From positions 1 through 64,000 of the forward strand of contig MKTD01000046.1 in assembly GCA_001898165.1 (NCBI GenBank): DNA of 64,000 nt, in the 5' to 3' direction. A model generated the notes under the pieces. It was not told where the DNA came from. It made no database searches and was given only the letters and a program-made list of their open reading frames with translations. A program made the position numbers and the translations under genes. Below are positions 1-7,870 of the stretch, one piece after another (position 1 is the stretch's first letter; the number at the start of each line of letters is the position of its first letter). This DNA comes from Bacteroidia bacterium 43-41 (lineage in GTDB: Bacteria > Bacteroidota > Bacteroidia > Bacteroidales > Dysgonomonadaceae).

Positions 1-30
1 ACTGTTAAAATGGTAAGTTAATAAAAATTT

Positions 31-64
31 CTGAAGGGTTCAAGTCCGGACTTGAACCCTTCAG
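31..64. repeat. Perfect 34-base palindrome
   Basis: Two 17-base arms (31-47 and 48-64) are exact reverse complements with no spacer. The symmetry continues outside: GTAAGTT at 13-19 pairs with 71-77, and ACTGT at 1-5 pairs with 78-82, with a 7-base bulge on the left side. There is no T-run directly after it, so it is not a classical terminator. It may be a protein-binding site, a 3' end hairpin of a gene left of the window, or a palindromic repeat element. The sequence does not decide. Confidence 0.6.
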
Positions 65-106
65 ATTACCAACTTACACAGTTCATGGGATACTCCCTTG
101 AAAAAT

Positions 107-152
107 AAAAAGCCGGGAATCAAGATTTTATCGTCTTGGGTCCCGGCTTTTT
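107..152 (-). terminator. Bidirectional intrinsic terminator after yebC
   Basis: Arms AAAAAGCCGGGA (107-118) and TCCCGGCTTTTT (141-152) pair perfectly. A smaller inner stem (TCAAGA with TCTTG) forms in the loop. A/T runs on both sides make it work in either direction. It lies about 55 bases past the yebC stop on the minus strand. Confidence 0.75.
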
Positions 153-162
153 GTTCAGAGTT

Positions 163-204
163 CAATGTCTTTTGTCTTTGCTCTTGACTCTTTTGTCTTG
201 ACTC
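163..204. repeat. Heptamer tract next to the yebC stop
   Basis: Six consecutive 7-base words in register, most ending in TC, such as TTTTGTC and TTGACTC. TTTTGTC occurs at 170-176 and 191-197; TTGACTC at 184-190 and 198-204. The words are degenerate but the 7-base phase is kept. The tract ends 4 bases before the yebC stop codon. It is one of six such tracts in the window, and no function is evident. Confidence 0.6.
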
Positions 205-207
205 TTC

Positions 208-924
208 CTATTCCTCTTCCATATTGTGGAAAACGTTTTGCACATCATCGTCGTCTTCAAACTTCTCGAGAAGCTTTTCAATCTGTGCCCGTTGCTCTTC
301 GTTGAGTGCTTTTGTATCGTTCGGTATGCGCTCAAACTCCGCAGAATGGATTTCAAAGCCGTTCTCTTCGAGGTATGACTGAATTTCGGAATACGATTTA
401 AAGTCGCCATACAGAATGATCTCACCTTCATCCACTTCTACTTCATCTACACCGTAGTCTATGAGCTCCAGCTCGAGGTCTTCATGAGACATACCCTCTT
501 TCTCCGCTATTCTGAATACACATTTATGGTCGAACAGAAATTCAAGGCTACCGGTAGTTCCCAGTGATCCTCCATGTTTGTTGAAGTAGCTGCGGATGTT
601 GGCCACTGTGCGTGTGGGATTGTCCGTAGCAGTTTCTATCACTATGGCAATACCGTAAGGGCCGTATCCTTCATATACCATTTCCTTATAGTCTGTGGCT
701 TCTTTGTCTGTCGCTTTCTTGATGGCGCGTTCCACATTTTCTTTCGGCATATTTTCTTTCTTTGCCTGCTGTATAAGTACACGCAAACGTGGATTGGAGC
801 CCGGATCGGGGCCGCCGTCACGGGTAGCGATGGTAATCTCTTTTCCCAGCTTGGTAAAAACGCGGGCCATATTGCCCCAGCGTTTCATTTTTCGCGCTTT
901 GCGATATTCAAATGCTCTTCCCAT
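208..924 (-). CDS. yebC: YebC/PmpR family protein
   Basis: A 238-residue YebC/TACO1 family protein, the usual family length. These cytoplasmic proteins were long annotated as transcription regulators; members of the family have more recently been tied to translation, including relief of ribosome stalling, so a translational role is as likely as a DNA-binding one. The start MGRAFEYRKARKMKRW and the following FTKLGKEI and RDGGPDPGSNPRL motifs are family signatures, followed by NMPKENVERAIKKAT near residue 60. The C-terminus is strongly acidic. It lies 63 bases downstream of pheT on the same strand and may be cotranscribed with it; a strong terminator follows at 107-152. Confidence 0.93.
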   Translation of the reverse strand: MGRAFEYRKARKMKRWGNMARVFTKLGKEITIATRDGGPDPGSNPRLRVLIQQAKKENMPKENVERAIKKATDKEATDYKEMVYEGYGPYGIAIVIETATDNPTRTVANIRSYFNKHGGSLGTTGSLEFLFDHKCVFRIAEKEGMSHEDLELELIDYGVDEVEVDEGEIILYGDFKSYSEIQSYLEENGFEIHSAEFERIPNDTKALNEEQRAQIEKLLEKFEDDDDVQNVFHNMEEE

Positions 925-987
925 AATATTCCTTTTGTCTTTTCGTTCGTTTGTGAATGATTCAACTATTGTTTTTCCCTTGTCTCC

Positions 988-3450
988 CTATCGCAATTGT
1001 GCTCCCAGTTCATTCTCCAGATTTTGTCGAATCTTTTGCATAACGGCATCAATCTGTTTATCGTTTAGGGTTTTTTCTTTGTCTTGCAACACGAAATTCA
1101 CCGCGTACGATTTTTTGCCTTCGGGAAGGTTTTTCCCTTCATACACATCAAACAACGATAGTTCTTTGAGCAGTTTCCTTTCCGAATTTTTTGCTGTTTG
1201 CTCAATAGCTGCAAAGGTAATATTTTTATCGACAAGTAGTGCTAAGTCGCGGCTTACGGGTGGGAACTTAGATATTTCGGAGAACCGTACTTCGCTTTTC
1301 GAAGTTTCCTTCAACAGCACATCCCAGTTCATTTCGGCAAAGAAAACATCGGTATCGATATCGAACTTTTTAAGGATGTTGTCCGAGACAATTCCAAAAC
1401 TTCCGATCTGCTGTTTAAAAGTGCGGATATTCATACCCACAGAATAGATTTCGGATTGAACCGGTTCAAAAATCAGCTGATTCTGAGTAAAGCCCAATCG
1501 GTTGAAAATATTTTCGATATGTGCTTTCAGCTGAAAAACGGATGTTCCCGTTTGCGGAGCCGCCCAGTTTTTCGGGTTGCTGTCGCCACAGATCCAAAGT
1601 CCGAGATAGGTCTCTTCGGAATATCCCGATAAGATTTTACCTTCGCTCTTCCTGTCCGCATCAAAAAAGTAGCAGTTGCCGAACTCGTAAAAATGCAGAT
1701 CGTAATGCTTCCTGTTCCGGTTATAGGCGATACTCTCCAAACCGCCGTAGAGAAGCGTTTGGCGCATCACTCCCAAGTCGTTGCTAAGCGGATTGAGCAA
1801 TTTTACCCCATTCTTTTCCGGGAAAGTTTCGTTGTTTTCGTAATACGATTTCCGGGTAAGCGAGTTGTTCATGATCTCATCGAAGCCGCTTGCCGTAAGT
1901 TGTTCCGAAATAAGGGTTTGGAGTTTATGCTTACGGTCGGTAGGGGTTTGATAAGACAAATTGGCTTTTAGCGAATCGCTGAACTCCACGTTATTGTATC
2001 CATAGACACGGAGAATATCTTCAATCACATCCACGTCGCGGGTAACATCTACTCTGTAGGTGGGGATACGGAGCGTCAGTTCATTTTCCGACTCCTGCTC
2101 TGTTTCAATTTCCAGGCTTTGGAGGATGCTTTTAATTGTTTCCTTCGGAATCTCTTTTCCGATAAGTGAATTCACTTTTTGGAACGGCAGAATCGTCTCT
2201 CTCTTTTTTATTTCTACCGGATAGACATCGCGGATTTCGCCTTCGATCTCTCCGCCGGCAATTTCCCGGATAAGCATCGCTGCGCGTTTGAGTACATAAA
2301 CGGTGTTATCGGGGTCGGCGCCGCGTTCGAAACGGAACGATGAGTCGGTGTTTAATCCGTGTCGGCGAGCGGTTTTGCGAACCCAGGTAGGATTAAAATA
2401 TGCCGATTCTAAAAACACATCCTTTGTCTTTTCGGTAACACCCGATTTCAACCCTCCGAAAACTCCGGCCATGCACATTCCCTCGTTGGCGTTGCAAATC
2501 ATCAAATCGTCTGCGCTCAGCTCGCGTTCCTGCTCGTCAAGTGTGACAAACCTGCTTTTTTCGGGCAATGTACGGACGACAACTCTGTTCCCTTCAATAT
2601 AATCAATATCGAAAGCGTGCATCGGGTGTCCGGTCTCGTGAAGGATAAAGTTTGTGACATCCACTATGTTGTTGATAGGCCGAAGCCCGATAACCGACAG
2701 TCTGTTTTTTAACCAATCGGGGCTCTCTTTTACGGTGACGCCACGAACGGTCAGACCTGAATACCGCGGACAGGCGGTGGTATTTTCAACTACTACGTCA
2801 ATTCCGCCCTCCGGTTTATCTGTTTTGAAATCGTCAACGGAAGGTTTCGTCAGTGAAAACGGTTTCCCGGCTTGTTTTAAATAGGCCGCCAGATCACGTG
2901 CCACGCCGTAATGCGATGCGGCATCTATGCGGTTTGGTGTGATATCGACTTCGAGGACGAAGTCGCTTTTTACGTTGTAATAGTCCTTGACAAGTGTTCC
3001 AACCACAGCATTGCCGGGAAGAACAATGATTCCTTCGTGTGAAGTGCCAATGCCTATTTCATCTTCCGCACAAATCATTCCAAAAGACTCTTCGCCCCGG
3101 ATTTTAGACCGTTTGATGGTCACTTCATCATCCCCAAAATATAATTTAGTACCCACGGGCGCCACCACCACTTTTTGTCCCGCGGCCACGTTGGGTGCTC
3201 CGCAGACTATTTTTAACGGTTCTTCTCCATTTCCGGTACTTACGGTAGTCAGGTGCAGATGATCGGAGTTGGGGTGATGGGTACAGGTCAATACTTCACC
3301 GATAACCAATCCTTCCAGTCCGCCTTTAACGGTTTGAATCTCCTCCACGCCGCCTGTTTCCAATCCAATGGAGGTGAGTGCAGCAGCTGTCTCTTGTGGC
3401 GAAAGATCAAATTGCAGGTAATCTTTCAGCCAATTGTATGAAATATTCAT
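988..3450 (-). CDS. pheT: Phenylalanyl-tRNA synthetase beta subunit
   Basis: An 820-residue beta chain of the alpha2-beta2 synthetase that charges tRNA-Phe in the cytoplasm. The N-terminus MNISYNWLKDYLQFDL is typical. An EMAP-like tRNA-binding domain follows at about residues 40-150 (HHPNSDHLHLTTV, VCGAPNVAAGQKV), then the B3/4 editing region at about 210-390, B5 near 405-475, the non-catalytic synthetase core, and a C-terminal anticodon-binding FDX-ACB domain from about 725 (FPPVSRDLALLVD). Full length, no frameshift seen. The partner pheS is not in the window, so the subunits are unlinked here, as is common in Bacteroidetes. Confidence 0.97.
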   Translation of the reverse strand: MNISYNWLKDYLQFDLSPQETAAALTSIGLETGGVEEIQTVKGGLEGLVIGEVLTCTHHPNSDHLHLTTVSTGNGEEPLKIVCGAPNVAAGQKVVVAPVGTKLYFGDDEVTIKRSKIRGEESFGMICAEDEIGIGTSHEGIIVLPGNAVVGTLVKDYYNVKSDFVLEVDITPNRIDAASHYGVARDLAAYLKQAGKPFSLTKPSVDDFKTDKPEGGIDVVVENTTACPRYSGLTVRGVTVKESPDWLKNRLSVIGLRPINNIVDVTNFILHETGHPMHAFDIDYIEGNRVVVRTLPEKSRFVTLDEQERELSADDLMICNANEGMCMAGVFGGLKSGVTEKTKDVFLESAYFNPTWVRKTARRHGLNTDSSFRFERGADPDNTVYVLKRAAMLIREIAGGEIEGEIRDVYPVEIKKRETILPFQKVNSLIGKEIPKETIKSILQSLEIETEQESENELTLRIPTYRVDVTRDVDVIEDILRVYGYNNVEFSDSLKANLSYQTPTDRKHKLQTLISEQLTASGFDEIMNNSLTRKSYYENNETFPEKNGVKLLNPLSNDLGVMRQTLLYGGLESIAYNRNRKHYDLHFYEFGNCYFFDADRKSEGKILSGYSEETYLGLWICGDSNPKNWAAPQTGTSVFQLKAHIENIFNRLGFTQNQLIFEPVQSEIYSVGMNIRTFKQQIGSFGIVSDNILKKFDIDTDVFFAEMNWDVLLKETSKSEVRFSEISKFPPVSRDLALLVDKNITFAAIEQTAKNSERKLLKELSLFDVYEGKNLPEGKKSYAVNFVLQDKEKTLNDKQIDAVMQKIRQNLENELGAQLR

Positions 3451-3521
3451 TATAAAATCATTTATTTAGCTTCTTCCTCAGAATGACAAATAAGGGTTTT
3501 GCTTTCAAAAGAAATAGAGCC

Positions 3522-3529
3522 CAAAATTA
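3522..3529 (-). promoter_or_regulatory. Candidate -7 box for pheT
   Basis: On the minus strand this reads TAATTTTG, matching the Bacteroidetes -7 consensus TAnnTTTG, about 70 bases upstream of the pheT ATG. No good TTTG is seen at the -33 distance, so the call rests on the -7 box alone. Confidence 0.35.
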
Positions 3530-3559
3530 CAAAAAAAACCGATAGGCTCTGCTAAGCAT

Positions 3560-4729
3560 TCAGAAATTTATCCATGTCCATTTGTGCCAGATCCCTTCTA
3601 AAGGGCCTTGCCGGTGTTTGCTGAGCCACCATTTTGAAAGGATCATCTGCAAAGAAAAGACGGCTATTCCGATCAGCAGGCTCAATGTACGACCGCAATA
3701 TGGCGCGAGATGCAGCCCGATGGGTAAATAGATCAGCGCCCCGAAAATGGACTGTGAGACATAATTGGTGAGGCTCATTTTTCCATAAAAACGTAAGCCT
3801 GACACCCTCTTCCTGAAGAAATCCTTTTCGTAGAGTAACACAAATAACGCAATCAGAACGAAAGTGAAAGCTAATTTATACCAGATATCAAATATAGTGC
3901 CCACTGTTTGTTGAGTCATGGGTCCGGTTTGCATCAGCAGCTTTTTGATGATATAGAATATGGCGTAGAAAACGGATGAAGCAGCCAAAACCCGCTTCCA
4001 AAAACGTGAATTATCCGGAGAGCTGATGAAGAACTTTTTCCTTCCGATATAAAATCCCAATAAAAATAATCCGGCAGCTTGCAGAAAGCGCCCCGAGCCA
4101 AGAGCCCACAAAAGGCTTACTTTTAAGCCAAGCGTTGTATTGACCCGGATAAAATCAAAAAAATTGCCGTTCTTACTGCTTTCAACTACTTGTTGGTGGA
4201 GCGAAACCGCACCAAAATCGGGCAATTGATACGAAGGATCAAACCGGGATACGATAAATTGAACCCATTCGACCGGTTGAAGAAGTAAGATAATGATCAA
4301 TACCAGGACGGCTTTATCCGGCCAGTTGCGGCAAATAAACAAAATGGGGGAAACATAAACAAACAGCATGAGCACGTCGCCGGCAGGGAAGAATGCCGCA
4401 TTGAACAGGGCAAACACCGCAAGAAGAATCATGCGCCACAAAAAACGGTATCCGAAATCTTTTCCTTTTTTCTTCTGATTGTTGTGCTGGATATAAAACG
4501 TAAACCCAAAAAGCATGGTGAAAATAGCATACGTTTTTCCGCTAAACAAGTTGAAAATTACTTTTACGGAAATTTGGTCTAAGACGTTGAGCCAGTGTGG
4601 TGAGCTGATCGGGAATTCAGGGAAAAAGAAATGGTCGACATTGTGTACCAGGAGGATTGCCATTATTGCAAATCCACGCAATGAATCTACCACCTCTATA
4701 CGATTTGTTTTGGCTGTTGAGATTTCCAT
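3560..4729 (-). CDS. DUF418 (YeiB-type) membrane protein
   Basis: A 389-residue integral membrane protein. The N-terminal RIEVVDSLRGFAIMAILLVHN is the hallmark of the YeiB/DUF418 family, which is related to heparan-alpha-glucosaminide acyltransferase-like membrane acyltransferases. Many hydrophobic segments follow. The DUF418 domain occupies roughly the last 150 residues, with LRFYGKMSLTNYVSQS and a terminal GPLEGIWHKWTW motif. Substrate and function are unknown for the family; transport or acyl transfer to an envelope component has been proposed. It stands alone between pgk and pheT, with its own candidate promoter at 4761-4768. Confidence 0.88.
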   Translation of the reverse strand: MEISTAKTNRIEVVDSLRGFAIMAILLVHNVDHFFFPEFPISSPHWLNVLDQISVKVIFNLFSGKTYAIFTMLFGFTFYIQHNNQKKKGKDFGYRFLWRMILLAVFALFNAAFFPAGDVLMLFVYVSPILFICRNWPDKAVLVLIIILLLQPVEWVQFIVSRFDPSYQLPDFGAVSLHQQVVESSKNGNFFDFIRVNTTLGLKVSLLWALGSGRFLQAAGLFLLGFYIGRKKFFISSPDNSRFWKRVLAASSVFYAIFYIIKKLLMQTGPMTQQTVGTIFDIWYKLAFTFVLIALFVLLYEKDFFRKRVSGLRFYGKMSLTNYVSQSIFGALIYLPIGLHLAPYCGRTLSLLIGIAVFSLQMILSKWWLSKHRQGPLEGIWHKWTWINF

Positions 4730-4760
4730 AATTAACCTTGTGATTTTTAAAATGAATTTG

Positions 4761-4768
4761 CAAACATA
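4761..4768 (-). promoter_or_regulatory. Candidate -7 box for the DUF418 gene
   Basis: The minus strand reads TATGTTTG, an exact TAnnTTTG box 32 bases upstream of the ATG at 4729, giving a leader of roughly 25 bases. No -33 TTTG is seen, since the pgk terminator occupies that position. Confidence 0.45.
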
Positions 4769-4780
4769 AGCATTTCCTTA

Positions 4781-4821
4781 AAATAAAAAAACCGCACGGG
4801 CAAGCATTGTTCGTGCGGTTT
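4781..4821 (-). terminator. Intrinsic terminator of pgk
   Basis: Arms AAACCGCACG (4789-4798) and CGTGCGGTTT (4812-4821) form a 10-base-pair stem. On the minus strand the stem is followed by a T-rich tail (complement of 4781-4790). It sits 18 bases past the pgk stop. Confidence 0.85.
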
Positions 4822-4839
4822 ATATTTTTAGCGTTCTTA

Positions 4840-6099
4840 TCAATATCCCCTTATCGCCTTAATTCCCGGAAGCACCTTGCCTTCGATCATTTCGAGCAAT
4901 GCGCCACCACCGGTGGAAACATAGGAAACATCGTCGGCAAGCCCGAATTTATTGATACACGCTACCGAATCGCCACCCCCTATTAAAGAGAAAGCGCCAT
5001 TTTTGGTAGCTTCCACAATGGCATCGGCCACTGCACGTGAACCTTTGTCGAAATTATCAAATTCAAATACGCCCACGGGACCATTCCATAAAATGGTTTT
5101 GGAGTTTTTAATCACTTCGGCAAATATTTTTTCCGATTCCGGACCAATATCCAGCCCTTCCCAACCGTCGGGAATTTCTTTTACAGACCCAAAAGCTGTT
5201 TTGGCGTCATTGCTGAAGCTGTCGGCGAGCTTAGCATCGGTTGCCAGTACTAAATTTACGCCTTTTTCCTTGGCCAGGGCAACTATTTCCTTTGCCAGGT
5301 CGAGCTTGTCGTCTTCAACGATAGAATCGCCTATTTTTCCGCCATCGGCTTTTGCAAAGGTATAGGTCATTCCGCCGGCAAGAATCAAATTATCTACTTT
5401 ATCGAGCAGATTTTTGATAAGGTCAATTTTTGTGGAAACTTTCGATCCACCCATAATGGCTGTAAACGGCCTTTCCGTGTCGGACATCACTTTTTCAACC
5501 GCATTAATTTCATTCTGCATCAGGTATCCGAACAGTTTGTGGCCGGCATCAAAATAATCGGCAATAAGTGCGGTTGAGGCGTGAGCCCGGTGAGCGGTGC
5601 CAAAAGCGTCGTTTACATAAACATCGGCATACGAAGCCAGTTTTTTTGTAAATTCTTTTTGCGATTCTTTCACTGCCTTTTTTGCAGCTGTCGTCTCTTC
5701 TTCCGAAGCATCTTCCGGTAAACGGGGTTTTCCTTCTTCTTCAGCATAAAAACGAAGGTTCTCGAGCAATAAAGCTTCTCCCGGATGCAAAGCGGCTGCT
5801 TTTGATTCGGTTTTATCGCCAATGCAGTCGCTGGCAAACTGAACATCAACACCCAATAATTCGGAAACCCGCGGAAGGATGTGTTTCAACGAATATTTAT
5901 CAGCCGGGCCTTTCGGGCGGCCTAAGTGAGAGCCAATAATCACGCTTCCTCCGTCCTTGAGGATTTTTTTCAATGTTGGAATAGCGGCACGGATGCGTGT
6001 GTCGTCAGTAATCTTGAAGTTTTCATCGAGCGGAACATTAAAATCCACACGAACGAATGCCTTTTTACCGGCAAAATTGAAAGTGTCAATTGTTTGCAT
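4840..6099 (-). CDS. pgk: Phosphoglycerate kinase
   Basis: A 419-residue cytoplasmic glycolytic enzyme that interconverts 1,3-bisphosphoglycerate + ADP and 3-phosphoglycerate + ATP. Substrate-binding motifs [12 protein letters not shown] (about residues 15-26) and GSHLGRPKG (about 57-65) are intact. The nucleotide-binding domain carries [19 protein letters not shown] and the C-terminal GGGDSVA and [13 protein letters not shown] loops. Monocistronic: it is flanked by its own terminator (4781-4821) and a TATCTTTG promoter box (6176-6183). Length and motifs are ordinary. Confidence 0.98.
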   Translation of the reverse strand: MQTIDTFNFAGKKAFVRVDFNVPLDENFKITDDTRIRAAIPTLKKILKDGGSVIIGSHLGRPKGPADKYSLKHILPRVSELLGVDVQFASDCIGDKTESKAAALHPGEALLLENLRFYAEEEGKPRLPEDASEEETTAAKKAVKESQKEFTKKLASYADVYVNDAFGTAHRAHASTALIADYFDAGHKLFGYLMQNEINAVEKVMSDTERPFTAIMGGSKVSTKIDLIKNLLDKVDNLILAGGMTYTFAKADGGKIGDSIVEDDKLDLAKEIVALAKEKGVNLVLATDAKLADSFSNDAKTAFGSVKEIPDGWEGLDIGPESEKIFAEVIKNSKTILWNGPVGVFEFDNFDKGSRAVADAIVEATKNGAFSLIGGGDSVACINKFGLADDVSYVSTGGGALLEMIEGKVLPGIKAIRGY

Positions 6100-6175
6100 A
6101 ATTTTTTTATTTTATAAGAATATATTCACTTGGGTATAAGAAACTGTTTCTAAACAATCTTTTTGAATTTAGTTA

Positions 6176-6183
6176 CAAAGATA
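6176..6183 (-). promoter_or_regulatory. Candidate -7 box for pgk
   Basis: The minus strand reads TATCTTTG, an exact match to TAnnTTTG, 76 bases upstream of the pgk ATG. This implies a leader of about 65-70 bases. No convincing -33 element. Confidence 0.5.
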
Positions 6184-6226
6184 GGCAAAATAGAGAATTT
6201 TTTCTTTAATTATGCGGAAAAAATGA

Positions 6227-6643
6227 CTAATTTCTGATTTTTACTTCGTAAGTGACCGGAACAGCTTTTTTATACATCGCCAAAACACCGCAATATTTAT
6301 CGAACGATAATTGGCAGGCACGCTCTAATTTATCTTTCGGTAAATTTTCTCCTTCAAATTCATATACTACCCTCAGGTTGGTGTATTGTTTGGGGTATTC
6401 GTCTGCCAAATCGGACTCTATTTGAATGTTAAATCCTTTAATATCGATGCGCATTTTTTTTATGATTTCCACCACATCAAGCCCCGAACAACCTGCTGCC
6501 GCTACCAAAAGTAGTTTTTTAGGACGCGGGCCTGCATCATTGCCGCCGGCTTCTTCCGCCAGGTCGATTACAACGTTGTGTCCGTCAATGTCGGTTTCAA
6601 AAATGTTGTTTTCTCTCCAAATGGTTTTAATTGAATGTGTCAT
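6227..6643 (-). CDS. OsmC family peroxiredoxin-like protein
   Basis: A 138-residue OsmC/Ohr-fold protein, a small cytoplasmic thiol peroxidase family that reduces organic hydroperoxides. The two reactive cysteines are present: Cys52 in AAAGCSGLDVV and Cys117 in DKYCGVLAM. The length matches the YhfA/OsmC-like subgroup rather than Ohr. It is transcribed away from ansA. A short heptamer tract (6648-6668) begins 4 bases upstream of its start codon. Its physiological peroxide substrate cannot be read from sequence. Confidence 0.9.
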   Translation of the reverse strand: MTHSIKTIWRENNIFETDIDGHNVVIDLAEEAGGNDAGPRPKKLLLVAAAGCSGLDVVEIIKKMRIDIKGFNIQIESDLADEYPKQYTNLRVVYEFEGENLPKDKLERACQLSFDKYCGVLAMYKKAVPVTYEVKIRN

Positions 6644-6647
6644 AAGT

Positions 6648-6668
6648 TTGATGTTTGATATTTAATGT
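6648..6668. repeat. Short heptamer tract upstream of the OsmC gene
   Basis: Three 7-base words in register, TTTGATG, TTTGATA and TTTAATG, directly upstream of the OsmC start codon. Short enough to be chance alone, but it shares the 7-base period of the longer tracts elsewhere in the window. Confidence 0.35.
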
Positions 6669-6726
6669 TGCGAATGTATAATAAACAAAAAAAAGACAGT
6701 TTTGTTCTTTAAAAAAAAGTCAGCCA

Positions 6727-6761
6727 TTTGTGGCAAAGTGTCAATTTGTTTTGTATTTTTG
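6727..6761 (+). promoter_or_regulatory. Promoter of ansA
   Basis: TTTG at 6727-6730, a 23-base spacer, then TATTTTTG at 6754-6761. This matches the Bacteroidetes housekeeping promoter. The -7 box ends 17 bases before the ansA ATG, so the leader is very short. Confidence 0.6.
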
Positions 6762-6778
6762 TGGAAATTTAGGCTATT

Positions 6779-7819
6779 ATGATTGACAAAAACGCACGAG
6801 TCTTGCTTATTTACACCGGTGGAACCATTGGAATGGTTGAGAATCTGGAAACCGGCGCATTGGAAGCTTTTAATTTCAGCCACTTGAAATCGAACGTTCC
6901 GGAGATGAAGCGTTTAAATTTCAATGTGGACACCTATTTGTTTGACCCGCCGATTGATTCATCGGAAGTTACTCCTCAAAACTGGCAGGATATAGCCAAA
7001 GTAGTTGAAGATAACTACAGCGATTACGACGGTTTTGTCATTCTGCACGGCACGGATACGATGTCTTATACGGCGTCGGTATTGAGTTTAATGTTCGAAA
7101 ACCTGACCAAGCCTGTTATATTCACCGGCTCGCAGTTGCCTATCGGCAAGCTCCGTACGGACGGGAAGGAAAATCTGATTACCGCTCTTGAAATTGCTGC
7201 CGATAAAGACAAATCGGGAAGGCCTGTTGTACCCGAGTTGTGTATTTATATGCAAAACCTGCTGATGCGGGGAAACCGCACAACAAAAGTAAATTCAGAG
7301 AACTTCAGTGCGTTTAACAGCCCTAATTATCCGTATCTGGCCGAAGTGGGGGTGGATATTCGTTACCACGATAAGTTTATTTTGCTACCGGATTATGACA
7401 AACCCGTTGTATTCAACTTCAGGCTCGATAATAACGTAGCTATCTTGAAATTATTTCCCGGGATTCAGGAAAGTGTGGTCAGGTCGATTCTTTCGGTACC
7501 TCATTTGAGAGGCGTTGTCCTGGAAACTTACGGTTCGGGAAATGCGCCTACCAATCAATGGTTTATTGATGCCCTGCAGGAAGCGATAGACAAGGGGATT
7601 GTTATTGTGAACGTTACGCAATGCCTTTACGGGAATGTGGAAATGCATCGGTACGAAACGGGACAGCATTTAGAAAAATTGGGCGTTGTTTCAGGGCACG
7701 ATATTACTACGGAAGCCGCTTTAGCGAAGTTGATGATTTTACAGGGCAATGGCAAAACTCCCGATCAGGTAAGGAGGTTGATGTCGGTTTCGTTACGCGG
7801 AGAGTTGACGGTTCGTTAA
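6779..7819 (+). CDS. ansA: Type I L-asparaginase
   Basis: A 346-residue cytoplasmic L-asparaginase hydrolysing asparagine to aspartate and ammonia. The catalytic nucleophile region TGGTIG has its first threonine at residue 13, and the second triad is in HGTDTM (Thr92-Asp93). The TDGKENL segment carries the conserved lysine. No signal peptide, which separates it from the periplasmic type II enzymes. The start ATG lies just after a well-placed promoter. The gene is followed by 51 bases holding the promoter of the GH15 gene, so the two genes are probably separately transcribed. Confidence 0.95.
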   Translation: MIDKNARVLLIYTGGTIGMVENLETGALEAFNFSHLKSNVPEMKRLNFNVDTYLFDPPIDSSEVTPQNWQDIAKVVEDNYSDYDGFVILHGTDTMSYTASVLSLMFENLTKPVIFTGSQLPIGKLRTDGKENLITALEIAADKDKSGRPVVPELCIYMQNLLMRGNRTTKVNSENFSAFNSPNYPYLAEVGVDIRYHDKFILLPDYDKPVVFNFRLDNNVAILKLFPGIQESVVRSILSVPHLRGVVLETYGSGNAPTNQWFIDALQEAIDKGIVIVNVTQCLYGNVEMHRYETGQHLEKLGVVSGHDITTEAALAKLMILQGNGKTPDQVRRLMSVSLRGELTVR

Positions 7820-7829
7820 AGAAATTCCA

Positions 7830-7837
7830 TATCTTTG
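7830..7837 (+). promoter_or_regulatory. Candidate -7 box for the GH15 gene
   Basis: TATCTTTG, an exact TAnnTTTG match, 34 bases upstream of the GH15 ATG and 11 bases after the ansA stop. No clear -33 element, which would fall inside ansA. Confidence 0.5.
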
Positions 7838-7870
7838 CATTCGTAGTTGAATTAGAATAAAGAACGACGA

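Noticed and set aside
695-1447. Plus-strand open frame (250 codons) across yebC and pheT
   Set aside because: It spans two conserved minus-strand genes and their gap and shows no protein-family features.
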